Origin: CAZISM01 sp964541895
GTDB lineage: Bacteria > Zhuqueibacterota > Zhuqueibacteria > Residuimicrobiales > Residuimicrobiaceae
Length of the DNA stretch: 64,000 nucleotides
Direction of reading: 5' to 3'
NCBI GenBank assembly: GCA_964541895.1
Contig: CAZISM010000008.1
Span: 1-64,000 of the forward strand
Made by a program: the position numbers and the translations under genes
Shown here: piece by piece, positions 1 to 7,169 of the stretch
Layout of the letters: each line of letters opens with the position of its first letter
Numbering within the stretch: the stretch's first letter is position 1
The notes under the pieces: model-generated
Told to the model about the DNA's origin: nothing
Seen by the model: the letters and a program-made list of their open reading frames with translations, nothing else
Databases searched by the model: none

Positions 1-1519
1 GCGACGGATCCCAGCTGTTTTTCCAGTACTGGGCCCGTTTGCTGAAATAGTCATAATCTTTGGTTTCACCAAGGGCTTTTGCCAGTTGCGCGATGCACCA
101 GTTATCCCAGCTGTATTCGCAGGATTGATCGGGTCGGGCGGGCAAAAAGCCGATGCGGTCGTACCTTTCCGGCATCTGCAGCAGCGCCTCTTGCTTTATG
201 TGCGGATAGATGGTGCGGATATCGAAATCGCACAGTCCTTTAAAGTAGCCGTCGATCATTGACATGAGCATGTGCTCGTGGCGGCAGGTCGAATGCACCT
301 GGCGGCCGTTTTTTCCTTTGATCTGATAGAGGGCGCCGTGCGGTTTGTGGTCGCATTCGGGATAGGGCGACCAATCCTGCGCCTGCTGATAATGATCGCG
401 CAGGGAGAACATAAAGTCGCGATAGAATTCCGGCAGCCAGATGGTATAGAGAGGCCAGGCGGTGCGAAAGGCATCCCAGAAGGCATAGTCGCCATAGTGA
501 ACATAGCCCTGGGCGTGATGGGTTTCCATGTCCAGTCCGGGATAGGTGCCGGCGACATCGGTGAGCGTGACCGGAAGAAAACAGCAATGGTACAGCGCCG
601 TATAGAATATTGTTTTATGTTCTTCAGATCCCTGCACCTGGATGCGGGCGAGCTGATCGTTCCAGAGCGTTCTGGCCTGCTTGCGGATGCGGGCAAAATT
701 GTGTTGCGGATTTTCCGCCTGCAGGTTTTGCTGCGCCGCTTCCTGGCTGGTCAGGGACAGGCCGATGCGCACCTCCAGCGGGTGATCGAGGGGGCCAAAG
801 TCGCAGAGCAGTCCGCCCACTTTACGATCAACTGCGGCTGTGTTGTTGAGCTGCTGCCCGTCCCAGCTCTGACACCCTTTGATGGGATCGGCAAACACGA
901 TATGAAAGTAATAGGTGCCTGCTCCGGTGCTGAGAACGCCGGCCATGGTTTTGTCGTCGAGCTGCCGGCAGGAAAAGCTTTGTGAACGGCTCCGGTTGCC
1001 GGCAAAGATGAACAGCTGCGCCGCTTGTCCGGAGGTAAATGTGTAGCGATGCGAACCGGTATGGGCTGTGGCGGTCAGTTCGACTTTTATCTGACCCTGC
1101 TCCAGGTTCACGCCATAATAGCCCGCTTGGGCGCGCTCGCTGCTCTTGTCCATCTGCAGGACCGGATTGATATAAAAAGAGTCTGCTACGCCGGCCGGCA
1201 CCGGCATAAAAGCCAGCAATCCGGCTCGATCATGGATCACAGTACCGCCGGAGCTGCCTTTGTGCAAATGGCTGAAACCGCGCACGGCCGCGTCGCTGTA
1301 ATTATAGCCGGAATGAGCCCAATCGCCGTCTCCGGTCAAGCTGCTGGGATAGCTGTCGGGGCACAGTTCGATCAAACCAAAAGGAACCAGCGCCGCCGGC
1401 AACCAGTGGCCGTGATCGTCTTGCGTGCAGATAAAGGGATCGACATAATCGACCGGCTGCTGTCCGGCGTAAAACAGAACCGGCCAGAGCAGACAGAGAG
1501 AATAGAGTGCTTTTCGCAT
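1..1519 (-). CDS. Secreted GH92 family glycosidase (alpha-mannosidase-like), 3' end outside window
   Basis: About 506 codons are visible and no stop is met before the window edge. The ATG at 1519 opens a signal peptide (MRKALYSLCLLWPVLFYAG), followed by DYVDPFICT, the form of the DYVNPFIGT start typical of GH92. Further on come SGYNYSD, GFSHLHKG and the strongly GH92-like GLDMETHHAQGYVHYGDYA and FWDAFRTAWPL, where the family's calcium-dependent catalytic domain lies. The known family are exo-acting calcium-dependent alpha-mannosidases in the periplasm or outside the cell. The rest of the catalytic domain, including the acid/base residues, is missing here, so activity and linkage cannot be judged. 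It is followed upstream on the same strand by a DUF1080 protein, suggesting shared glycan breakdown. Family assignment is firm, substrate is inferred. Confidence 0.85.
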   Translation of the reverse strand, partial: MRKALYSLCLLWPVLFYAGQQPVDYVDPFICTQDDHGHWLPAALVPFGLIELCPDSYPSSLTGDGDWAHSGYNYSDAAVRGFSHLHKGSSGGTVIHDRAGLLAFMPVPAGVADSFYINPVLQMDKSSERAQAGYYGVNLEQGQIKVELTATAHTGSHRYTFTSGQAAQLFIFAGNRSRSQSFSCRQLDDKTMAGVLSTGAGTYYFHIVFADPIKGCQSWDGQQLNNTAAVDRKVGGLLCDFGPLDHPLEVRIGLSLTSQEAAQQNLQAENPQHNFARIRKQARTLWNDQLARIQVQGSEEHKTIFYTALYHCCFLPVTLTDVAGTYPGLDMETHHAQGYVHYGDYAFWDAFRTAWPLYTIWLPEFYRDFMFSLRDHYQQAQDWSPYPECDHKPHGALYQIKGKNGRQVHSTCRHEHMLMSMIDGYFKGLCDFDIRTIYPHIKQEALLQMPERYDRIGFLPARPDQSCEYSWDNWCIAQLAKALGETKDYDYFSKRAQYWKNSWDPS

Positions 1520-1583
1520 ACTGTCTGAATGTACTCCGAATGGTTAGCTTTGCCCGAACAGAACAATTCGTGCTCAGAAAGCC

Positions 1584-1670
1584 GCCGAAGCGGGACGCTT
1601 CGGCCACAGTAATCGCTCGGTTCCGGCCTTTTCATGCACCGTCGAGAAGCGGGGTGCGGGGCACCCCGCT
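1584..1670. repeat. Two perfect GC-rich hairpins between the DUF1080 and GH92 genes
   Basis: The first stem is 9 bp (1584-1592 with 1596-1604, core CCGAAGCG/CGCTTCGG). The second is 10 bp (1648-1657 with 1661-1670, AGCGGGGTGC/GCACCCCGCT). Both have 3-nt loops. Neither is followed by a T-run on the minus strand, so they are not classical Rho-independent terminators. They could stabilise mRNA ends between the two minus-strand genes or be short intergenic palindromic repeats. Confidence 0.6.
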
Positions 1671-1679
1671 AGCGGTACC

Positions 1680-2690
1680 TTATTTAACAATCGGCGTCAG
1701 TACGATGTTGCGGTACAAAACCTTGCCGTGATCGCCTTGCAGGTACAGCGGACCCGGCGCGGTTTCGTCCGGCGACAGAGCGCCGCCGGTGCAGCCCATG
1801 AGCGGCTGATTGTTGATGATCGTTTTGCCGTTCAACACAACCGTGGTGTGTCGGTCACATAACGTCATTTCCAGGGTCTGCCATTCGCCGGCCGGTTTTT
1901 CCGCCGCCAGCGAGGGTGTAATTCGGCTGTAGACGGCGCCCATGTTGTGGCTGTCGAGGGGCTGGCCATAGCTGTCGGACACCTGCACTTCATAAAGGCC
2001 GCGCAGATAGACGCCGCTGTTGCTGCCTTTGGGAACGTTTACCTGCAGGGACAGCTTAAAGTCCTGATAGAGATCGACGGTGCGAAGGTTGCCATAGCTG
2101 ACATGGGGCTGGCCTTCGACCTGAACCGGGTCATTAACCAGCACGCCGTTTTCCGCCTTCCAGCCGTTTTTTTGCGTGGCACTGGTCAGGGTCCAGCCCG
2201 TAAGGTCCTTGCCGTTGAAAATGGTAACCGGCTTGCCATATTTTACTTTGGCCAAATCCGGCGCCGGCGGCAGATCGGCGATGCGTTTGCCGTAGAAGCG
2301 GGTGGTTTTGGCGCCCAGGCCGTCGTCCTTGGGGGAATAGAGCGTACCGGCCAGGACATCGTTATAGATGTTGCATTCGATCCACTGGGTTATGGTTTGA
2401 GTGCGCAGCGGTTTGCCTGTGGCATCTTTTTGCCGATCCATCTTGCGGGTGCGGCTGATCAGCAAGGTCTCGCCGTTGATCATGACATGTTCGACCGGCA
2501 CCACGCTGCCGCCGTACCAGAGGATGTCACCGTCGAGGTAGCCGGCTTCCTGGCGTATTTCCAGCCAGCCGGCGCCGCCCGGCAGAAACAGGGCCCAGCG
2601 GCCGAGATAGGGTTTAGCGGCGTCGCCGCTCTGGCCAAACGCAACCGCGGCCGTCCACAGCAATATGCCCCAGAGCATAATTTTTTTCAT
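1680..2690 (-). CDS. Secreted DUF1080 (3-keto-disaccharide hydrolase-like) protein
   Basis: 336 aa with a clean signal peptide (MKKIMLWGILLWTAAVAFGQ), so periplasmic or secreted. The ATG follows an AAAGGA ribosome site 6 nt upstream. After an N-terminal region of about 140 residues comes a DUF1080 domain (about 155-335): IFNGKDLTGW, YGNLRTVDLYQDFKLSLQV, SNSGVYLRGLYEVQV and a closing NIVL strand. Characterised members of this concanavalin-like family hydrolyse 3-keto-glycosides or bind sugars. The N-terminal part describes its own small beta domain that I do not recognise. It lies upstream of the GH92 gene on the same strand with 160 bp between, so co-transcription is possible. The assignment to DUF1080 is firm, the activity is inferred. 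Confidence 0.82.
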   Translation of the reverse strand: MKKIMLWGILLWTAAVAFGQSGDAAKPYLGRWALFLPGGAGWLEIRQEAGYLDGDILWYGGSVVPVEHVMINGETLLISRTRKMDRQKDATGKPLRTQTITQWIECNIYNDVLAGTLYSPKDDGLGAKTTRFYGKRIADLPPAPDLAKVKYGKPVTIFNGKDLTGWTLTSATQKNGWKAENGVLVNDPVQVEGQPHVSYGNLRTVDLYQDFKLSLQVNVPKGSNSGVYLRGLYEVQVSDSYGQPLDSHNMGAVYSRITPSLAAEKPAGEWQTLEMTLCDRHTTVVLNGKTIINNQPLMGCTGGALSPDETAPGPLYLQGDHGKVLYRNIVLTPIVK

Positions 2691-2818
2691 GTGAATTCCT
2701 TTCTTTTTCGTATATATTGGTTAATCAGCCTGCAAAAAAGAATTTACATAATTTCAATCATAAATCAACGGAAATTGTCCAAAGTACAATTTTTTGGAAA
2801 TTCCGGGGCACTTGTTGC

Positions 2819-2881
2819 CTGTTATAACAGTGAACGTCATTATCGTAGCAGATGTCGGACAACTGCAAATTGTCCGACATC
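2819..2881. promoter_or_regulatory. Palindrome and 12-bp inverted repeat upstream of bcp
   Basis: A perfect 12-bp palindrome CTGTTATAACAG sits at 2819-2830. A second, larger inverted repeat has 12-nt arms at 2851-2862 (GATGTCGGACAA) and 2870-2881 (TTGTCCGACATC) with a 7-nt spacer, and ends 22 bp before the bcp start codon. There is no T-run after it. Either could be an operator for a redox regulator, or the larger one a 5'-leader hairpin. No known binding consensus was matched. Confidence 0.5.
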
Positions 2882-2903
2882 CAATTTAAACATGGGAGGT
2901 AAT

Positions 2904-3368
2904 ATGGCTGATCTAAAACCAGGAGACAAGGCGCCGGCATTTACGCTGGCTTGCAGTGATGGCGGCATGGTGTCGCTGAAAGATTTCAGCGGCAGCAAAC
3001 GGGTGGTGTTATATTTTTATCCCAAAGACAACACGCCCGGCTGCACCAAAGAGGCGTGTTCGTTCCGCGATGAACTGCCGAACATCTCGGCGCAGGATAC
3101 GGTGGTGTTCGGTGTCAGTGCGGACAGTCTGGAATCCCATGAAAAATTCATCAGAAAATACAGTCTTAATTTTCCCCTGCTCTCTGATCCGGACCACAAG
3201 GTGGCTGAAGCCTACGGGGCCTGGGGCGAAAAGAGCATGTATGGAAAAAAATACTTTGGTTTGATTCGAAAAACGTTTATTATTGGGAAAAATGGCAAAC
3301 TGGAACATGTGTTCCATAAAGTCAAACCAGAGGATCATGCCAGGGAGATACTGGAGCTGCTGGCGTGA
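2904..3368 (+). CDS. bcp: Thiol peroxidase, Bcp/PrxQ-type peroxiredoxin
   Basis: 154 aa, cytoplasmic, the usual length for Bcp. The start at 2904 is chosen because GGGAGGT lies just upstream; an in-frame ATG at 2892 lies in front of that site. The PGCTKEACSFRD motif gives peroxidatic Cys47 and resolving Cys52, the 1-Cys/atypical 2-Cys arrangement of Bcp that reduces H2O2 and organic peroxides using thioredoxin. VVLYFYPKDNTP and the FLIRKTFIIGKNG-type C-terminal half (here GLIRKTFIIGKNG) also fit. Only 19 bp separate it from the LarA-like gene, so it probably heads that operon. The inverted repeats just upstream may control it. Confidence 0.95.
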   Translation: MADLKPGDKAPAFTLACSDGGMVSLKDFSGSKRVVLYFYPKDNTPGCTKEACSFRDELPNISAQDTVVFGVSADSLESHEKFIRKYSLNFPLLSDPDHKVAEAYGAWGEKSMYGKKYFGLIRKTFIIGKNGKLEHVFHKVKPEDHAREILELLA

Positions 3369-3387
3369 ACGGTAATAGAGAGAGTGT

Positions 3388-4653
3388 ATGCAGCTAGCTT
3401 ACGGCCAAGATCAGATCGAATTTGCGCCAGACAGCCGGGTGCAATGGCAGGTGCTGAGTCGTACGCTTGCCGCCACCGACCAGGTGATGGCCATTGAACC
3501 GGCCATTGACCGGTTGACAGCCATGATCAGGGAGCGCATAGCCGGCGCCGGTGCGCGGCTGTTGCTGGTTATTCCGGATCACACCAGGCGGTGTCGGGTG
3601 GACGAGATATTGCGACGGCTGCTGGCCGGACTGGAGGTACTGGACTCGCCGGTCATCCATATTTTGGTAGCCAACGGCAGCCACATCCTGCAACCGGAGA
3701 GCACGGTGCGGGATCTGGTGGGCGCCGATATCTATGAGCGCTATGAGGTGCGCCAGCACGACAGCCAGGACCAGGCGTCGCTGCACTATTTCGGCCGCAC
3801 CGATTACGGCACACCGGTGTACCTCAACAGCCTGGTGCGCGACGCGGACGTAGTCGTCACCATCGGCGGGATTCTGTTCCATTACTTTGCCGGTTTTGGC
3901 GGCGGCGCCAAGATGCTGCTGCCGGGCGTGGCGGGTTATGAGACTATTCGGGTCAACCACCGCCGCACCATCGACGAAGCCGGCGCCCATTTTCACAGCG
4001 GCTGCCGCGAGGGGCTGCTTGACGGCAATCCGGTGTATATGGATCTGGCCCAGGTGGATAACATGGTGCCTGATGTCCTTTCCCTGCAGGTGGTGCTGAA
4101 TCCGCAGAAAGAGTTTGTCTTTGCTCAAGCCGGACCCATGCTGGCCGTACACCGGCAGGCCTGTCAAATCGTAAAGAGCACCTATAGTGTAGCCATTCCG
4201 GCTCGTGCCGATGTGGTGGTGGCCAGCGCCGGTGGTTTTCCATCTGATGTAAATCTGATCCAGTCCCACAAATCCATTCACCATGCCTTTCGTGCCGTCA
4301 AACCGGGCGGTGTGCTGCTGATGCTGGCAGAGTGCAGGGAGGGGATCGGTTCGAAAACGTTTATGTCTGCCATAGCCGCTGGTGATTCCGCGGCCATCGG
4401 ACGCTACCTGTTGACCAACTATGTGATCAACGGCCAGACGGCGTTGGCTTTAAAAGCCAAAGCGGAACAGGTGCAGATTCACCTGGTCTCGGGGCTTGAT
4501 CCGGATATCGTAAAACAGGCCGGTCTGGTTGCCCACGACTCGCTGGCGCACGCCTGGCAGGCGATACAAGCCGGCTTGCCAGCTGGAGCGACCGGCTATA
4601 TATTTCCCAAAGCCTCGGTGTATCTGCCGGTAATGGAGAGCAAAGATGAATAG
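3388..4653 (+). CDS. LarA-like nickel-pincer racemase homologue
   Basis: 421 aa, cytoplasmic, matching LarA (about 424 aa). Key LarA features are present with correct spacing: DHTR at 64-67, ANGSH with His99, then His165-x9-Lys175 in FHYFAGFGGGAK and His191 sixteen residues after the lysine. In Lactiplantibacillus LarA these correspond to His108, His174, Lys184 (covalent attachment of the nickel-pincer nucleotide) and His200. So the cofactor-binding set looks intact. No larB, larC or larE cofactor genes are in this window and must lie elsewhere if the enzyme is active. The 3' end overlaps the HPPD-like gene by 8 bp, which suggests a substrate that is an aromatic or other 2-hydroxy acid rather than lactate; that is inference. 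Confidence 0.85.
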   Translation: MQLAYGQDQIEFAPDSRVQWQVLSRTLAATDQVMAIEPAIDRLTAMIRERIAGAGARLLLVIPDHTRRCRVDEILRRLLAGLEVLDSPVIHILVANGSHILQPESTVRDLVGADIYERYEVRQHDSQDQASLHYFGRTDYGTPVYLNSLVRDADVVVTIGGILFHYFAGFGGGAKMLLPGVAGYETIRVNHRRTIDEAGAHFHSGCREGLLDGNPVYMDLAQVDNMVPDVLSLQVVLNPQKEFVFAQAGPMLAVHRQACQIVKSTYSVAIPARADVVVASAGGFPSDVNLIQSHKSIHHAFRAVKPGGVLLMLAECREGIGSKTFMSAIAAGDSAAIGRYLLTNYVINGQTALALKAKAEQVQIHLVSGLDPDIVKQAGLVAHDSLAHAWQAIQAGLPAGATGYIFPKASVYLPVMESKDE

Positions 4654-5662
4654 TGTAGAATCGCGACTGGCAGCACTGGCGGCTGAAGTGCCGGCCAGTC
4701 TGGTCAAAGATGTGTTTGTCGGTTTGCAGCACGTGCGCTACCTGGTAGGCTCCGGCGAGGGGCGACCCCTGGCTCTGGAATGGGCGGAAAAGATTAATTA
4801 TGTGGTGCATAAAACGTTCATCAATGCCGTGAACGACAGCCGAATTTTTCTGCTGCGCCACGCCCTGGAGCCGGTGGCCATCATCATTGAAGAGTCGGCT
4901 CATCCTCTGTCCGGTTTTCCGCGCCTGTCATCGCTCTGTTTCCAGGTGCATGATCTGGCACCGGTGCGTGCGGCGCTGGCGCAGGCCCATGTCGGCTATG
5001 ATGAAATTTTCAAGGGCATCGAGACCGCGCCGTTGCCCGGACTGGGCGATCGTTTTGTTTACACCACAGCCACCGACCTCGCCATGCTGCAGCATGAGCC
5101 CTTTAACAGCGCCAATCTCTGGAACGAGACCGTAGAACTGTCCTCAGGAACCCCTCTGTCCTCCATCGAAGAGCTGGATCACATGGCCTATCGAATCGCG
5201 CAGACGGATGTGGAATCGGCCGCTCGGCTGCTCATGACCATCACCCCATACCGGTTCGACACCTGCTATTCGGTGGAGGGTCAACTGGCAGAGACCATCG
5301 TCTTTCGCCTGGGTGAGCAGAAACCGGCTCTGGTCGCCTCCTATGGCTGGGATGAAACCTCTGTAGTACATCAGTATGTACAAAAATATGGCGGTCGGGT
5401 GCACCATTTAGCCTGGTACAGCCGGAAGGTGCGGGAACTGGTGCAGTTTCAAATGCAACGGGGGATTCGTTTTACCACAGAAGAAATGATCGGGACGGAG
5501 CAGAACGGCATTTTGCAGATATTCACCCAGCCATCGCCGCACAGTCATGAAATCAGCGAGTACATTGAACGGTTCAGCGGTTATCGCGGATTCTTTGATC
5601 CCGGTAACGTGGCGGCGCTGATGGGCTCCACCCGGGCCTTTGGCGCCACAGCCGAGAGCTAA
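4646..5662 (+). CDS. 4-hydroxyphenylpyruvate dioxygenase-like (VOC superfamily) protein
   Basis: 338 aa, two VOC halves as in HPPD and hydroxymandelate synthase. The C-terminal half carries all three candidate Fe(II) ligands in HPPD-like context: His179 (EELDHMAYRI), His254 (GGRVHHLAWY) and Glu305 (HEISEYIERF). The ending GILQIFTQPS, then GFFDPGNVAALM, resembles the HPPD C terminus LLQIF...GFGxGNFxAL. HPPD enzymes convert 2-oxo acids such as 4-hydroxyphenylpyruvate with O2. The N-terminal half is diverged, so substrate is uncertain. It overlaps the LarA-like gene (start inside its last codons) and is therefore translationally coupled. A strong terminator follows 6 bp after the stop. No other tyrosine-degradation genes are nearby. 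Confidence 0.75.
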   Translation: MNSVESRLAALAAEVPASLVKDVFVGLQHVRYLVGSGEGRPLALEWAEKINYVVHKTFINAVNDSRIFLLRHALEPVAIIIEESAHPLSGFPRLSSLCFQVHDLAPVRAALAQAHVGYDEIFKGIETAPLPGLGDRFVYTTATDLAMLQHEPFNSANLWNETVELSSGTPLSSIEELDHMAYRIAQTDVESAARLLMTITPYRFDTCYSVEGQLAETIVFRLGEQKPALVASYGWDETSVVHQYVQKYGGRVHHLAWYSRKVRELVQFQMQRGIRFTTEEMIGTEQNGILQIFTQPSPHSHEISEYIERFSGYRGFFDPGNVAALMGSTRAFGATAES

Positions 5663-5667
5663 TAAGC

Positions 5668-5698
5668 AAAAAGGCGTGCATAATTTGCACGCCTTTTT
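5668..5698. terminator. Bidirectional Rho-independent terminator
   Basis: A 13-bp stem (5668-5680 with 5686-5698) with a 5-nt loop. The GC core GGCGTGCA/TGCACGCC is flanked by A-run and T-run, so it can stop the plus-strand HPPD-like operon and transcripts arriving from the flavodoxin gene on the minus strand. Confidence 0.92.
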
Positions 5699-5787
5699 TG
5701 CAGCTGTCCGGATGCGGGGATGAGTTGAATTCGTCTGGAAGCGCAGGTGCACGACCAACCTGGTCGCGCTGCATATTTTTTTGCTGG

Positions 5788-6473
5788 CTAGTGGGCCAGG
5801 AGTTTTTCCCGCAATTGCAGCGCCCAGCTCTTGATAAAAGCCCAATCCCTGGTATCTACGCTGCCTACAGTCGGTATTCCGGTTTTGGCCAGCACCCGCT
5901 CCATGAGCATCTGCATGACCGGATTCAATTTATCAAAATCGATTTTNNNNNNNNNNNNNNNNNNNNNNNNNNNNNNNNNNNNNNNNNNNNNNNNNNNNNN
6001 NNNNNNNNNNNNNNNNNNNNNNNNNNNNNNNNNNNNNNNNNNNNNNGCACCCGCTCCATGAGCATCTGCATGACCGGATTCAATTTATCAAAATCGATTT
6101 TCCCGCCAAAGGCTTCTATGCTGATAGGGTGCAGATTGGGATATCGATCCAGGATGTAGGGCATATAATCGTTTTTAACTTTATCGCGGCCGTCCTGGTT
6201 ATTGGCCATGAGGCAAACCAGGAAGAAAGCGATCTTTTTCTGTTCCAGTTGGTGCCGGTGCAAAGCTAGAAAATCCATAACGTTAACTGTGGGGTGATCG
6301 GCCCGGACCGAGCTGCCGACTATGACGGCATCGAAATCATCTATAACCTCCACATCATCAATGGAGGCAACCTCTACCTGAATCTCTTTATCCTCCCGGA
6401 GCACCGTACCGATGTTGTTGGCGATTTCCTGGGTGGCACCATAGCCGCTGCTGAATAACACTAGAGTTTTCAT
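5788..6473 (-). CDS. Flavodoxin-domain protein (HemG-like), split by an assembly gap
   Basis: As printed the frame is broken by 100 Ns and a repeated 55-bp block. Removing the Ns and one copy gives 176 aa, one residue shorter than the neighbouring paralogue, with the stop at 5788-5790. The start at 6473 opens MKTLVLFSSGYGATQEIANN, the flavodoxin FMN-phosphate loop. VIVGSSVRADHP and KLNPVMQMLMERV are shared with the paralogue. The fold matches the flavodoxin_5/HemG type (quinone-dependent protoporphyrinogen oxidase or small flavodoxin reductases). The role is not provable from sequence. The gene is real and intact; only the assembly is faulty. It lies downstream of its paralogue, probably in one operon, and ends facing the shared terminator. 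Confidence 0.85.
5892..6101. other. Scaffold gap (100 N) flanked by an exact 55-bp duplication
   Basis: Bases 5892-5946 and 6047-6101 are identical over 55 nt and flank the N run 5947-6046. This is what is produced when two contigs overlapping by one k-mer (55) are scaffolded with a default 100-N gap instead of being merged. Deleting 155 nt restores an open reading frame of the expected length. Confidence 0.95.
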
Positions 6474-6561
6474 GTTGGCGAAGCCTTCCTGGTAAAAGAG
6501 CTGGTAGATGACGTGAAAATTTAATATTTTATAGATAAATAGCAAGCAAGATTTAAGCGGG

Positions 6562-7095
6562 TCAGGCCGCAGCGTTCAGCTTCTCTGCGAGTGACCGGGC
6601 CCATGCTTTAATATCCTGCCAGTTACGGGCATCCATACTCTGGTCGGGGCTGACACCGGCCTGCTTCATGACGGATTGGACCAATTGCTGCATGACAGGG
6701 TTGAGGCGGTCGAAATCCACCTTGCCGCCAAAGGCTTCGATGCTGACAGGGCTGATGTCCGGATACTTGGAAAGGATTTGCGAAATATATTCCTTTTTGA
6801 CCTTTTCCTTCCCCTCCGGGGTGCTGGCCGTAAGGCAGACCATGAACAGGGCAACTTTTTTCTGCACCAGTTCCTGGCGATGGGCAGCGAAAAAATCCCG
6901 GGTGGAGGCTAGCGGGTGATCGGCGCGGACCGAGCTGCCGATGATGATGACATCATAGGCTTCCAGGGATTCCTGATAGCTGATAGGTTGCACATCGACC
7001 GCCAATTTGTATTCGTCCTGTAAAACAGCGGCTATCTCCTGAGCGACTTCTCTGGTGGCGCCGTATCCGCTGCTGTAAGCGAGCAAAATTTTCAT
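6562..7095 (-). CDS. Flavodoxin-domain protein (HemG-like), second paralogue
   Basis: 177 aa, cytoplasmic. MKILLAYSSGYGATREVAQE forms the FMN phosphate-binding loop; VIIIGSSVRADHPLAS and the conserved SIEAFGGKVDFDRLNPVMQQ block are nearly identical to the downstream copy, showing a tandem duplication with considerable divergence elsewhere. The domain resembles HemG and flavodoxin_5 proteins, which use FMN for single-electron chemistry with quinones or partner enzymes. No haem biosynthesis gene is adjacent, so a HemG function is only one option. It is divergent from the radical SAM gene with a 74-bp AT-rich intergenic region that must hold both promoters. Confidence 0.83.
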   Translation of the reverse strand: MKILLAYSSGYGATREVAQEIAAVLQDEYKLAVDVQPISYQESLEAYDVIIIGSSVRADHPLASTRDFFAAHRQELVQKKVALFMVCLTASTPEGKEKVKKEYISQILSKYPDISPVSIEAFGGKVDFDRLNPVMQQLVQSVMKQAGVSPDQSMDARNWQDIKAWARSLAEKLNAAA

Positions 7096-7169
7096 AAACT
7101 TGATATTTCTTATTTTAACATCACTATTAACAGTAAGACGACCCGATAAATTCCTTTACTTGATCAAAC

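Noticed and set aside
1947..3368. A 473-codon open frame running into bcp from upstream
   Set aside because: The first 319 codons lie antisense to the DUF1080 gene and cross the AT-rich intergenic region; the ribosome site GGGAGGT directly before 2904 marks the true bcp start.
5698..6159. Plus-strand frame across the N-gap
   Set aside because: It is antisense to the flavodoxin and is an artefact of reading through the Ns.
7096..7169. Promoter between the divergent flavodoxin and radical SAM genes
   Set aside because: AT-rich, with TTGATA, but the nearest -10-like hexamer is at a 19-nt spacer; not convincing.
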